A DNA stretch of 64,000 nt, taken from Sphingobium sp. DEHP117 (lineage in GTDB: Bacteria; Pseudomonadota; Alphaproteobacteria; Sphingomonadales; Sphingomonadaceae). The notes below the pieces were generated by a model. It did not search any database and was not told the origin of the DNA. It saw only the letters and a program-made list of their open reading frames with translations. Position numbers and translations under genes: made by a program. Below are positions 54,000-62,741 of the stretch, piece after piece. Numbering within the stretch: the first letter of the stretch is position 1; each line of letters starts with the position of its first letter. The stretch covers positions 434,001-498,000 of the forward strand of contig NZ_JAPFBJ010000003.1 in NCBI RefSeq assembly GCF_030867385.1. The letters run 5' to 3'.

Positions 54000-55238
54000 T
54001 TACCGCGGTTGTTCGCTTACGTCGGCGAAGGTTCGCCCGTCGGCTTCGAGGGTGGCGGCCTGGCCGGTAAAGTCCTGCCAGCGCTTGATGATCACGTCGC
54101 AATAGCGCGGATCGAGTTCCATCAGCCGCGCAATGCGGCCGTTCTTCTCGGCGGCAATCAGGGTGGTGCCCGATCCGCCGAAGCTGTCGAGCACGATGTC
54201 GCCGCCCTTGGTGTTGTTGAGCATCTGATATTCGAACAGGGCGACCGGTTTCATGGTCGGGTGTTCGCCATTGCGCGACGGCTTGTCGAACTTGAGGATG
54301 GTCGTCTGCTTGCGGTCGCTGGCCCACAGGTGCCCGGCGCCGTCCTTCCAGCCATAGAGGCAGGGTTCGTGCTGCCAGTGGTAATCCTGTTTGCCTAGGG
54401 CCAGCGATGACTTTTCCCAGATCAGGCACTGGCGGATCTTCCAACCCGCATCGCGCGCCGCACCCCGGAAATTGTAGCCCTCGCTGTCCGCATGCCAGAT
54501 GTAGAACACCGCGCCCGGCTTCATCACCGTGCTGGCGGTTACATAGGCATCGCGCAGGAACTGGCGGAACTCGTCGTCCGCCATGTTGTCGTTCTGGATG
54601 GTCAGCTTGTCCTTGGTGCCGCCCTCATAGGCGACATTGTAGGGTGGATCGGTAAGCCACATGTCGACCATCTGCCCGGCGGTCAGCTTTTCCATGTCAT
54701 CGACGCTGGTGCTGTCGCCGCACATCAGCCGGTGTTTGCCGAGCAACCAGACGTCGCCCGGGCAACTCACCGGAATTTCCGGAGGGTTGGGAGCCTCGTC
54801 GGGATCGGTCAGGCCCTCGGTTTTCACCGCGGTCAGCGCAGCCAGTTCGTCATCGGAGAAGCCGGTGAGCCCCAGGTCGAAGTCGAAGGCCTGCAAGTCG
54901 GTCAGTTCGACACGCAGCAATTCCGCGTCCCAGCCAGCGTTTAGCGCCAGTTTGTTGTCGGCCAGCACATAGGCCCGCTTCTGGGCTTCGGTCCAACCGG
55001 CCGCGACCATGACGGGGATCTCGGTCAGGCCCAGCTTGCGCGCCGCAAGCACTCGTCCGTGGCCTGCGATCAGGCCGCCATCTTCATCGACGAGCACCGG
55101 CACCGTCCAGCCCCATTCGCGGATCGAGGCGGCGATCTGGGCCACCTGTTCCTCGCTGTGGGTCCGAGCATTGCGGGCATAGGGCACCAGTGCCGAGACG
55201 CTCTTGCGCTCGACCTTGTCTGCCGGCCAATCCATCAT
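54000..55238 (-). CDS. ParB-like/DNA methylase fusion (phage N6/N4 methyltransferase)
   Basis: A 412-residue fusion starting at ATG 55238, behind a GGGGG ribosome site; the longer frame upstream is unlikely. The N-terminal ParB/Srx domain has HSEEQVAQIAASIREWGWTVPVLVDEDGGLIAGHGR. The C-terminal methylase has DPPY (197-200) and FGGSGTT (353-359) in beta-class order. Such fusions are common in alphaproteobacterial prophages; the ParB part may sense nucleotides or bind DNA. It probably methylates adenine or N4-cytosine. It is encoded directly before the cytosine methylase. Confidence 0.9.
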   Translation of the reverse strand: MMDWPADKVERKSVSALVPYARNARTHSEEQVAQIAASIREWGWTVPVLVDEDGGLIAGHGRVLAARKLGLTEIPVMVAAGWTEAQKRAYVLADNKLALNAGWDAELLRVELTDLQAFDFDLGLTGFSDDELAALTAVKTEGLTDPDEAPNPPEIPVSCPGDVWLLGKHRLMCGDSTSVDDMEKLTAGQMVDMWLTDPPYNVAYEGGTKDKLTIQNDNMADDEFRQFLRDAYVTASTVMKPGAVFYIWHADSEGYNFRGAARDAGWKIRQCLIWEKSSLALGKQDYHWQHEPCLYGWKDGAGHLWASDRKQTTILKFDKPSRNGEHPTMKPVALFEYQMLNNTKGGDIVLDSFGGSGTTLIAAEKNGRIARLMELDPRYCDVIIKRWQDFTGQAATLEADGRTFADVSEQPR

Positions 55239-55333
55239 ATGACCCCCGGTTGCTAACTCGCGGTCGTGAAAAGTTTGGGCCAGGCGCGGTTTCCCCTCCC
55301 AAGGCCCCAGAGTTTCGACCCGCCCCCGGGGGA

Positions 55334-55600
55334 TCAGCCGATCGGCCAGCCATCGGGGCCGGTGCCGACCCTCCGGCGAAGCCCGAACTGCTCGGCCGTG
55401 CGGGCCTGGTGGCAGTCGGCGCACAGGCAGCGGATGTTGCTGTCGTCATCGCTGCCACCCTTGGTGAGCGGCACGATGTGGTCGGGGACGGTGGCCTCGC
55501 GAACGATGCCCTTGGCGGCGCAATCCCGGCAGAGCGGTTCGGCCCGTAATCGTCGCAGACGCTGCGCAACTGCCCGACGTCCCCGTTGCCGTTCAGCCAT
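55334..55600 (-). CDS. HNH endonuclease
   Basis: An 88-residue protein (ATG 55600). The zinc pairs are CRDC (24, 27) and CADC (60, 63), with the catalytic DH (40-41) in VPDHIVPLTKGG and N55 in DSNIRCLC: a complete small HNH nuclease. HNH proteins near terminase genes often assist DNA packaging of HK97-like phages, so this may be part of the packaging machinery although the methylase genes lie between it and terS. Confidence 0.88.
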   Translation of the reverse strand: MAERQRGRRAVAQRLRRLRAEPLCRDCAAKGIVREATVPDHIVPLTKGGSDDDSNIRCLCADCHQARTAEQFGLRRRVGTGPDGWPIG

Positions 55601-55623
55601 GCGCAACGCCTGAAACGAACAAC

Positions 55624-55648
55624 GCCCGGAAGCTGGTGGGCTCCGGGC
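55624..55648 (-). terminator. Terminator-like hairpin upstream of the HNH gene
   Basis: On the minus strand the arms GCCCGGA and TCCGGGC enclose an 11-base loop and are followed by GTTGTTCGTTT. It lies between the 193-residue phage gene (stop 55770) and HNH and may attenuate read-through into the late genes. Confidence 0.6.
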
Positions 55649-55769
55649 GCAGTTCTCAATCCTCTATTTCGGAAGGTCTACAGCATCGGGCAAGTCCGGT
55701 CAATGCGAAATTCAGCAATAATACAATAGATTCAGTTCGTTACTTCACTTGATGGGCGAGTGAATCTGG

Positions 55770-56351
55770 TCACGAACTGTCGCTGCCAATACGGAAAAGA
55801 CGGCACAGGGCATCCAGACCATGGCCAAGGTTGACGAGGTCTGCTGCCGACCAGTTCGATGCTTCGACCTCGTGGCAAACCACTGCATGAACCAGGACGC
55901 TGGGCTCGCGACCAACCGCACCGGGCGCATCGTGGTCGGCTGCGCGCAGCATCATGATTGCTGCGGCAGCGCGACGACGAACCTTCTCGACCAGGTCCGG
56001 GTCATGGTCAGGCGCGCTACCACCGAAGATACCCTCGTTGATAAGCAGGGCTGTGACAGAGCGCGGCTGATCCATGGGCAGGCCCATGACCGCACGATTG
56101 CGGGCCATGATTTCACCGTACATCTCGCCTGCCGCATATTGGTCTGCTGTGATCTTGCCCGCAAAGGCGACCCGGCCAAGCGCCGTGCCCAACCGGTCGT
56201 CCTTCGCCTGCCGGGCCGTCACGCCGTAATGGCGCTGCCGGGCTTCTAGCACAGTTGCCACGACTTCACGCTGGGTCTCGCCCACGCTGGCAGGGACCAG
56301 CTTGCCGCAGGGGTGGCGGCGGCCCGCCTTGCGCTTACGACCGCGGGCCAC
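55770..56351 (-). CDS. Phage protein of unknown function (possible late regulator)
   Basis: A 193-residue, mostly helical protein with a basic N-terminus (MARGRKRKAGRRHPCGK) and a central VGETQREVVATVLEARQRHYGVTARQAKDDRLGTALGRVAFAGKITADQYAAGEMY. No family was firmly recognised. A terminator-like hairpin follows. Its basic start and position between early and late genes are suggestive of an antiterminator/late regulator, but this is inference. Confidence 0.65.
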   Translation of the reverse strand: MARGRKRKAGRRHPCGKLVPASVGETQREVVATVLEARQRHYGVTARQAKDDRLGTALGRVAFAGKITADQYAAGEMYGEIMARNRAVMGLPMDQPRSVTALLINEGIFGGSAPDHDPDLVEKVRRRAAAAIMMLRAADHDAPGAVGREPSVLVHAVVCHEVEASNWSAADLVNLGHGLDALCRLFRIGSDSS

Positions 56352-56604
56352 GGATGATCTCCGGAATGAGCGCCGCGTAGCCGATCACGTCGATCGGACC
56401 GTCAGCATAATTGGGGTCGTGGGCGAGCCGAGCCAACTTCAGGTCGATCATGCACAGCGCAACCTGCTGCGCCGTCACTGGCGTTCCCAGGGTGATCGAC
56501 CAGCGCCGGGCAATAGCCTCCATCTGGGTCTTGGGATCGCCGTAGGCAGCACCGCGATCTTCCAGAACCTGCGCCACGCGCTTCAGGAAATTGGCCGCGC
56601 TCAT
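56335..56604 (-). CDS. DUF6378-like small phage protein
   Basis: An 89-residue protein starting at ATG 56604, overlapping the resolvase stop (ATGA). MSAANFLKRVAQVLEDRGAAYGDPKTQMEAIARRWSITLGTPVTAQQVALCMIDLKLARLAHDP matches the DUF6378 pattern (DRGxxYG..., helical, ALCMxxLKLAR). The family is widespread in phages and its function is unknown; a dNTP-pyrophosphohydrolase-like helical fold has been suggested by resemblance to MazG-type proteins. Confidence 0.78.
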   Translation of the reverse strand: MSAANFLKRVAQVLEDRGAAYGDPKTQMEAIARRWSITLGTPVTAQQVALCMIDLKLARLAHDPNYADGPIDVIGYAALIPEIIRGPRS

Positions 56605-57140
56605 TTCACGCCTCCACGGGTCTCGATAGCCCAAAGCAGGATGGCGATGGCATCAGCTTCGTTGTCATCGGCAGGCGCAAAACCCTTGGCGCGAACGGCC
56701 GCGATCACGGCTGCCTTGTCGGCATTGCCCTTGCCGGCAATGAACCGCTTGATCGTGCCAACTGGCACGCCCTGGTAGGCAATTCCCAATTCCTCGCCCC
56801 AGGCAGTAAGCACTGCAAGCAGGCCGCCATAGACGTGGGCAGCATCGGTCCCGAGGTGGCGTCGAACCTCCTCGAAGTGGACGGTCGCAATCGGCCCGGC
56901 ATCAACATCCAGTTGATCGAGCCATTTGCGAAACCGGACGAACCGCATGCCGCCACCGTCGTAGCGGGAAGGCTTGAGGCTGAGGGTGCCACTGACGATC
57001 GGACCTGCTGTCGGGCGCATGGCCCAACCGGTGGTGGTCCCCAGATCCAGCGCAAGCATGGTGGCAGACGGGGCGATCAGCCCCGGAGTTGTTGCAGGGG
57101 GTGCAATACCTGAAGGCAAAGCGAGGGTATTCGAAGCCAT
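56601..57140 (-). CDS. RuvC-like Holliday junction resolvase
   Basis: A 179-residue protein beginning at ATG 57140 behind GGAGA; the longer upstream frame lacks support. The RNase-H fold shows ALDLGTTTGWA (Asp32), IATVHFEEVRRH (Glu90/91) and DDNEADAIAILLWA (Asp163), the acidic set of RuvC-type resolvases. It resolves branched recombination or replication intermediates before packaging. It heads a small operon with the DUF6378 and 193-residue genes. Confidence 0.82.
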   Translation of the reverse strand: MASNTLALPSGIAPPATTPGLIAPSATMLALDLGTTTGWAMRPTAGPIVSGTLSLKPSRYDGGGMRFVRFRKWLDQLDVDAGPIATVHFEEVRRHLGTDAAHVYGGLLAVLTAWGEELGIAYQGVPVGTIKRFIAGKGNADKAAVIAAVRAKGFAPADDNEADAIAILLWAIETRGGVK

Positions 57141-57256
57141 GATGGTCTCCGTTCGGAAATGTCTGAATGATGTTTGCGGAAGATCGGGATCAGGGATCAG
57201 GGTGGTGCGCGCTGCTGCCTTGGAGCGACGGCCCGCGGGTTCCCATGCTGAAGGTG

Positions 57257-57299
57257 GACGCACACCCCACGGGGTGCGTCCCCATCCTTTAGGATGGGG
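57257..57299. repeat. Pair of adjacent hairpins
   Basis: Hairpin 1 (57257-57280): arms GACGCA and TGCGTC with CCCC/GGGG, a CA bulge and a 2-base loop. Hairpin 2 (57280-57299): CCCCATCC and GGATGGGG with a TTTA loop. Folded ends of this kind occur at IS200/IS605-type elements, but no tnpA or tnpB is here. Confidence 0.6.
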
Positions 57300-57367
57300 G
57301 TTTCACACCCACAACTTGGGGTGGATCTCAACGCCTTGGAAAACTTCCAGAAATTCAAGTTGTGGCA

Positions 57368-57550
57368 GTTGGGAATGGTCGATCCCTCCGCAACTGGATT
57401 GCGGGTGGCACAGCGTGCCCGTGCGAAGTCATGCGGGGGTAGTTGGGAAAATCGTCCGCAACTGGATTGTGCGTATCCACGCGGGCGCACGGGTGTTTGT
57501 GCGGACCCAGTTGCGGAAATCGTCCGCAGCTTCCCCAACTGGATTGTGCG
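57368..57550. repeat. Three-unit inverted-repeat array
   Basis: Units at about 57368-57403, 57441-57473 and 57509-57550 each begin AGTTG, continue with G/C-rich GGAA and end with CAACTGGATTG; the last two continue into TGCGT. Within each unit AGTTG pairs with CAACT. Starts are 68-77 bases apart. Confidence 0.7.
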
Positions 57551-57585
57551 TGCCCATGCGTAGCCCGGAATGGCCGGCCCGAGGA

Positions 57586-59871
57586 TCATTGCTCGTCCTC
57601 CGGATAGACCCAGACCCGGGGGTTCTCGACCGGCAGGGACCCGCCTGACTGGGGGCATTTGAAGTGGCTGGGCAGCACCTCCAGCATCGTGGGGGATATT
57701 TCGCCGGTGTCGGGATCCGCCGTTTCGCCGTTCCCGGGAATGACCATGCCTTCGGTGCAGAGGTAGCCGAACTTCGATGTCGTTCTGGCCATGCCGTAGG
57801 GCGAGCCATCGCGGACAAACTTGATGTAGCCCTTGGTCGCCAGGACCGAGATGCGGTCCCTGATGGTATAGGTCCCGCCAAGGCCGCATTTGTTCTCGAA
57901 CTTCTCCGCGAACTGCAGTGACGTATAGAGCCGCCCGGCAGCGGCCTCGTCGAGCAGGATCCCGAGAATGACATCATGCTTGCGCACCCGCTCAGCATCG
58001 AGTCTGGCGCCGACGTCCTTGCGGATCAGCCGTTCGCTGCTTGCGTCGAGCTCGACCCATTGCCCGCTGCGTTTGTCCACCAGCATCGGGCCGATCGCTG
58101 GACCATTGCGCAGCTCGATCTCGAGCTTGCGCGCCGGCATGTCCTCCTCGGGCCGGTACATGATGATGCCGGACGTATAGAAACCACGCAGCGCACTGGC
58201 ACCGGAAAGCGCCTGGAACGGGTCCTCGGCGACCTGCTTCTTGTTCAGCTTCTTGGTGTGGTGAGCGAGGATCAAGCCGGCATCAGGGGCGACGGCGTCG
58301 CGCAGCTGCTCGACCCGCTGCTGCAGGAAGAACATCATGGCGCTGTTGTCGTTTTCGCCGCCGCCGTCGGGCCCGCCGTCAAACACGTTGCGGATCGGAT
58401 CGATGCAGATGATGTCCGGCGGATCGTCCGGGAAATGGGATTTGATGGCATCGACCGCCAGCGCCACGCCGCGCTCGTCGAGCAGAAGACGCAGCTTGGG
58501 AGTGACCACCAGGTTGTCGCGGGCGGCGGCAATGACGGCAGGATCGAGCCGGATGGCCTGCAACCGCTCGCGCAGATAATGGTACTGGATCTCTGCCTGG
58601 AGGTAGAAGATCCGCAGGGGGCGCGGCGGTGTGAAGCCAAGAAACGCCACGCCCGCAGCCATGTGCGCGAGAAAGCAGATCAGGAAATCGCTCTTGCCGA
58701 CCTTGGGTGCGCCGCCGAGCACGAGCAGACCGCCGGGTGTCAAAAGCCGGGGTGCGACGATGTCAGCGGGCATCGGGCTGGCGTCATCCAACAACGCGCC
58801 AAAGGTGAAGGCGGGCATGTCTGCCCTGCGTGCGGTTTCAGCAGAACGGAGCAGCGGCGGGCCATTGCGCTCGACATGCAAGCGCCACAGCCGATCGGAT
58901 TCCGCCTTCAGGCGATCGAGCGGCCAGCTCGGCCGCAGCATTGCGGCATTGTACTGGCAGATCGCTTCCCAGCCTTCGTCCAGGCTGATGCGACCATCAT
59001 GGACCTGGCGGATATAGTGTCCGATGGCAGCGCTCGCGCCTTCGAACCGGGACCAGGCATCAGCCCCGCCTTCATGGACCGGCGTCGTCAGCACATCGGC
59101 GAGAGCAGGCTTTTCGGGCGATGAGGCAGAAGCCGCGCCAATCCCCGGCATGGGCGGCATGGCCGAAACCATCTCGGCAAAATCAGCAAGGTCCACTTCA
59201 CGTTTGGCGGCGTGCTGCAGGATCTGCACCATGCGCTGGCTGCCACCCTTGTGATAAATGGTGCCAGGGACACGGATAGGCTGGTGCGCGGAGCGGAAAT
59301 GGGTGTCGCCGGCCACCTTGGCGGCAATGGCACCGCGCAGAGCGCAAACCTGCTCGACGTCGGCATCGGTCGCAGGCTCCGAGAGTTTCCACCAGACATG
59401 GAGCTTGTGCGCACCCTCAGGCGTTCGCCCACCGCTTTCCACGATCAGAGTGGGGTCGCCCAGATGCCGGGTGAGATGGGCGACCTTGGCACCGATATCG
59501 CCGGTGTCGATGTCGACGACGATCGCCTGCATCGCGGTGATGTCGGCAGACTTTGCCTGACCGCTCTCCGCCACCGTGCCGGGGATCACGTAAACTGCCG
59601 CGCCTTCGCGGCCTGCCCAATGGGCAAAGGTCGTGAGCTTTTCCGGTGCGGACGCATCCGCATCGATCCAGATGTTATGGGGCTTGCCCTCGATGCCCTG
59701 ACCCTTGTCGATGAAGCTGCGGACCGGGATCAGGCCGTCGCAATAATCGAAGACGACGTCGAAGAAGGCAACGATCTGGGCCGGATCTGGCTCCAGGAAC
59801 AGCTCTTCCAGCGATGCGGCATCATTGAAATCCCGCCAGGGGTTGAAGTGGACGACATTGTCTTCGGTCAC
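57586..59871 (-). CDS. PrimPol/RepA-helicase fusion (phage primase-helicase)
   Basis: A 761-residue protein. GTG 59871 is chosen because GGGAG lies 10 bases upstream and it overlaps the nuclease stop (GTGA); a GTG at 59916 lacks a ribosome site. The AEP primase has IVVDIDTGD (Asp120, Asp122), HKLHVWWKL (His158) and RVPGTIYHKG. The RepA/AAA_25-type helicase has LLVLGGAPKVGKSD (Walker A near 384-392), DIICIDPIRNVF (Walker B) and LAHHTKK. A C-terminal helical domain follows. It should start and drive phage DNA replication. The paralogue at 1-1035 shares the N-terminal half. Confidence 0.9.
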   Translation of the reverse strand: MTEDNVVHFNPWRDFNDAASLEELFLEPDPAQIVAFFDVVFDYCDGLIPVRSFIDKGQGIEGKPHNIWIDADASAPEKLTTFAHWAGREGAAVYVIPGTVAESGQAKSADITAMQAIVVDIDTGDIGAKVAHLTRHLGDPTLIVESGGRTPEGAHKLHVWWKLSEPATDADVEQVCALRGAIAAKVAGDTHFRSAHQPIRVPGTIYHKGGSQRMVQILQHAAKREVDLADFAEMVSAMPPMPGIGAASASSPEKPALADVLTTPVHEGGADAWSRFEGASAAIGHYIRQVHDGRISLDEGWEAICQYNAAMLRPSWPLDRLKAESDRLWRLHVERNGPPLLRSAETARRADMPAFTFGALLDDASPMPADIVAPRLLTPGGLLVLGGAPKVGKSDFLICFLAHMAAGVAFLGFTPPRPLRIFYLQAEIQYHYLRERLQAIRLDPAVIAAARDNLVVTPKLRLLLDERGVALAVDAIKSHFPDDPPDIICIDPIRNVFDGGPDGGGENDNSAMMFFLQQRVEQLRDAVAPDAGLILAHHTKKLNKKQVAEDPFQALSGASALRGFYTSGIIMYRPEEDMPARKLEIELRNGPAIGPMLVDKRSGQWVELDASSERLIRKDVGARLDAERVRKHDVILGILLDEAAAGRLYTSLQFAEKFENKCGLGGTYTIRDRISVLATKGYIKFVRDGSPYGMARTTSKFGYLCTEGMVIPGNGETADPDTGEISPTMLEVLPSHFKCPQSGGSLPVENPRVWVYPEDEQ

Positions 59872-60635
59872 TGGGGCATCTCCCAGCAACGGGTAGCCCA
59901 CGAGCAGAAGCGGCACTCAAAATGCTCACGTGTCCGGGTGAAGCGCGGCAGCAATTCCCCGGCATCGGTGGCTGACAGGATCCGCACGGCCTTGTCGCTC
60001 ATGCGCTGGGCCAGCTCCGCATCGAACGGGACCAGTTCGTGGTGGAGTTCGGCCGTGTCCTTGTTGATCGCGGTAAGCAGCGCTGGGGCGGCCGAGATGC
60101 CCGGCACGCTGACTTCCATATAGGCCTGGTAGAGCGCGATCTGGGCGGCATAGACCGGCTTCGACAGCACAACGCCCTTCGACGCTGTCTCCCGCCAGTT
60201 CTTCGCGTTCATGGTCTTGCATTCCCAGAGCGCGGGGACACGAAGTCCAAGCGCCGCAGGAGCACCGGCGATGATCCCGTCGACGTGACCGCGCAGTCGC
60301 CCCCCAGCGGCAGAGAAGCCGAACTGCTCGCCGTCCGGACGATTGCCTTTGCGGGTGAACAGATCGAGGCCGGCACCGCGCAGCCAGGCTATGGCCAGAT
60401 CTTCCAGGGCGTGACCCATTGCGAAAATCCGCAGGGTTCGGCCCGAGAATTCCGCATTTTCGTCCTTGGGCGTGGCCGTGAACTCGAACTGGAGCGCGCG
60501 CTCGCAGGAAACGCCCACCCGCGAACCGCCGAGATAATCCCGGGGGCTGCGCGCGGCGTTGTCTGCCACGAGATGGCTATCCACGAGGGCGTTCAGACGT
60601 TCGCCGAATGCGGGACGGTGATTGAAGTCCAACAT
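59868..60635 (-). CDS. Cas4/RecB-like Fe-S nuclease
   Basis: A 255-residue nuclease. GHVDG (Asp119) and LWECK (Glu138, Lys140) form the PD-(D/E)XK site, with AAQIALYQAY as the downstream motif. Cys44 with Cys241, Cys244 and Cys250 give the Cas4-type 4Fe-4S ligands. The start overlaps the DUF6511 stop (TGATG). The gene pair order and overlaps are the same at 1032-1972. Confidence 0.87.
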   Translation of the reverse strand: MLDFNHRPAFGERLNALVDSHLVADNAARSPRDYLGGSRVGVSCERALQFEFTATPKDENAEFSGRTLRIFAMGHALEDLAIAWLRGAGLDLFTRKGNRPDGEQFGFSAAGGRLRGHVDGIIAGAPAALGLRVPALWECKTMNAKNWRETASKGVVLSKPVYAAQIALYQAYMEVSVPGISAAPALLTAINKDTAELHHELVPFDAELAQRMSDKAVRILSATDAGELLPRFTRTREHFECRFCSWATRCWEMPQ

Positions 60636-61039
60636 CAGAACGGCACCTCCATGGAGTCATCCACGGCTGCCTGATGCATCGCGGTCTGGAAGCCATCGAT
60701 CGCGACGGTGATCAGCTGGAGCATCTGCTCCTGCGACCATTCGCTGGGCGGGGAGTGCCAGCCGATCGTGTCGATCAGGGCTGCGACAGGTTCCAGCGCG
60801 ACGCGGATTGCGGCCTCTTCCTGGGCGGTCAGATCAACCATGTCCTGCACCTTGCGCGCCCGCAGCCAGAAGAAGCGCTGGCAGCTGATTGAGCAGAACC
60901 ACACAGAGGGGCCCGATCGTTTCGTACGTTGCGGGCCCGACCAGCCGAAGCCAGAGGTTGGACGAAGGCAGACTGCACACAGCAATCCGCGTGGATGCCA
61001 GCACCGCAGTCGCTTTTCGGCAGAGGGCGATTTTTCCAT
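60635..61039 (-). CDS. DUF6511 protein with N-terminal zinc-finger-like part
   Basis: A 134-residue protein. The N-terminal part has cysteines in RCWHPRGLLCAVCLRPTSGFGW and VWFCSISCQRF, a likely treble-clef zinc site. The C-terminal part has LTAQEEAAIRVALEPVAALIDTIGWHSPPSEWSQEQMLQLITVAIDGFQ and ends in MEVPF. The family is found in phage replication modules, function unknown. The left module carries only the C-terminal part. The start at ATG 61039 lacks a strong ribosome site, and an in-frame extension cannot be excluded. Confidence 0.75.
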   Translation of the reverse strand: MEKSPSAEKRLRCWHPRGLLCAVCLRPTSGFGWSGPQRTKRSGPSVWFCSISCQRFFWLRARKVQDMVDLTAQEEAAIRVALEPVAALIDTIGWHSPPSEWSQEQMLQLITVAIDGFQTAMHQAAVDDSMEVPF

Positions 61040-61051
61040 GGGCGGTATCCA

Positions 61052-62731
61052 TCACGCCGCCTCCCGCAAAGCATGCGGATCCGCGCCCATCACGAGGCCG
61101 CGGATGGCTGACTGGTTGAAGCGGAAGGAGAGCAGCGCGGAGGCGTGGTAACGCGTCAGGCCGTAGTCGGTCCGATAAGACGGCGGCAGGAAGGCCAGCT
61201 GCTTGTCGGTTGGCGGTTGCCGCAGCCAGCCACGGCTCTTGTGGGCCGACTCGTCGCTCTCATGGGTGTTGAGCCAGTCGTCTGCGGCAGCGAGGCAGAT
61301 GCTGCGCTCACCCATGGCCAGCAGATGTGCGGGCTTTTTGGGCTGACCACCGATGCCATACCAGCGACCGTTCAGGAAAAAGACGCCGGCCCATGCGTGA
61401 AAACCGTTGGCGACGAGCGCAGCATCGTCCCCGAACAGATCCACCCACTCGAAGCTCGACCGCTTCAACAGATCAATTTCGGCCATGATGAACTGGCCGA
61501 GCGGTTCGGCTGGGTCACGCCCGCTACCTTCCCAAATATGGCCGCACAGCGGGCATTCGGTAACGGCGGCCGGTACGACCGCACCGCATTCAGGACATTC
61601 CTTGGTCGGTGCATCACCGCTGGCCTGCTTGCCATCCAGATCGACGTCCTGCTCGAGCGAGCCATGGATCAAGGTCGACGTTCCGAAGTCGAGGACGATG
61701 CAGTCCGTCTTGACGATGCCGGGATATTCTTCCGGGTTCACGGTGCGCAGGCCACGACCGATCATCTGGATCATGGTCGATTTGAACGAGCTGGGGCGCA
61801 GCAGGACGACGCAGGAGGTCGGGGGGTGATCCCAGCCTTCGGTCAGCACTGCGACATTGACGACCACCTGAATGTCACCGGCGTCATAGGCGGCCAGGGT
61901 GGCACGACGTGTCGCGTCATCCAGATCGCCATGTACGACTGCTGCGGGAATGCCGTTTGCATTGAAGGCGTCCGCGACATTCTCGGCATGACTGACGGTC
62001 GAGCAGAACGCGACCGTCTGGCGGTCGCCGGCCTTCTCCCGCCAATGCGCAATGACCTGGTCGGTCACAGGCGCCTTGTTCATGATGGCGTCGACCTGGC
62101 CCATGTCGAAATCGGCAGCCGTCTTGCGAACCTTGCCGAGATCTTCGCGAACCCCGACGTCGATGACGAAGGTGCGCGGCCGCACGAGATGGCCCGAGGC
62201 GATCAGTTCCCCCATGCGGATCTGGTCCGCCACGTTGGTGAATACTTCGCGCAGTCCCTTGCGGTCACCGCGATTGGGCGTGGCGGTGACTCCGAAGATG
62301 CGCGCCATCGGATTGAGGTGGAGAACGCGATCGATGATACGACGGTAGCTGTCGGCGACCGCATGATGCGCCTCGTCGATTACCAGCAGATCGACCGCTG
62401 GCATGGCATCCAGATTGGCCGGCCGGGAAAGGGTCGGCACCATCGCGAAGGTGACCTGGCCACTCCAGTTCTTCGTGCCAGCATCGACAACCGAGGTGGT
62501 CATGCCCGGATTGACCCGGGCGAATTTATCCCGGTTCTGATCTGTCAGTTCATCGCGGTGGGCCAGGACACAGGCCTTGGCGCGGCTGTCGCCGATCATC
62601 TGGCCCGCGACCGCGGACAGGATAATCGTCTTGCCCGTGCCGGTCGGAGCCACACCGAGCGTGTTGCCGTGAGTGTCGAGCGCAGACAGGCTGCGCTCGA
62701 CGAAAAGGGACTGTCGGGGACGAAGGATCAT
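61052..62731 (-). CDS. Phage DEAD/DEAH-box helicase with zinc ribbon
   Basis: A 559-residue superfamily 2 helicase: Walker A APTGTGKT (28-35), DEAHH (119-123), GVTATP (motif III), and C-terminal motifs LTEGWDHPPTSCVVLLRP and QMIGRGLR. A CPECG...CPLCG zinc ribbon follows the core, then a C-terminal domain. It resembles the SSL2/RecQ-like phage helicases located beside Sak4 and SSB genes. In the left module the equivalent position is occupied by the IS21 end. Confidence 0.9.
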   Translation of the reverse strand: MILRPRQSLFVERSLSALDTHGNTLGVAPTGTGKTIILSAVAGQMIGDSRAKACVLAHRDELTDQNRDKFARVNPGMTTSVVDAGTKNWSGQVTFAMVPTLSRPANLDAMPAVDLLVIDEAHHAVADSYRRIIDRVLHLNPMARIFGVTATPNRGDRKGLREVFTNVADQIRMGELIASGHLVRPRTFVIDVGVREDLGKVRKTAADFDMGQVDAIMNKAPVTDQVIAHWREKAGDRQTVAFCSTVSHAENVADAFNANGIPAAVVHGDLDDATRRATLAAYDAGDIQVVVNVAVLTEGWDHPPTSCVVLLRPSSFKSTMIQMIGRGLRTVNPEEYPGIVKTDCIVLDFGTSTLIHGSLEQDVDLDGKQASGDAPTKECPECGAVVPAAVTECPLCGHIWEGSGRDPAEPLGQFIMAEIDLLKRSSFEWVDLFGDDAALVANGFHAWAGVFFLNGRWYGIGGQPKKPAHLLAMGERSICLAAADDWLNTHESDESAHKSRGWLRQPPTDKQLAFLPPSYRTDYGLTRYHASALLSFRFNQSAIRGLVMGADPHALREAA

Positions 62732-62741
62732 GGCGTGCTCC

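Larger units (their letters stand above)
57141..57585. other. Non-coding region with repeats and two hairpins
   Basis: 445 bases between the PrimPol-helicase stop and the RuvC-like start. It has no credible gene. It contains three units of an inverted repeat of the form AGTTGsGGAA...CAACTGGATTG (57368-57550) and two adjacent hairpins at 57257-57299. It should also carry the promoter of the resolvase operon. An origin of replication, an operator array or the relic of a small mobile element are all possible. Confidence 0.65.

Noticed and set aside
57292..57310. Rho-independent terminator for the PrimPol-helicase gene
   Set aside because: On the transcribed (minus) strand the CCCCATCC/GGATGGGG hairpin is followed by ACGCACC, not by T residues.
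60834..61055. Minus-strand frame of 73 codons starting at the helicase stop (GTGA overlap)
   Set aside because: It lies within the DUF6511 gene, and the DUF6511 frame carries the convincing Cys pattern and conserved end.
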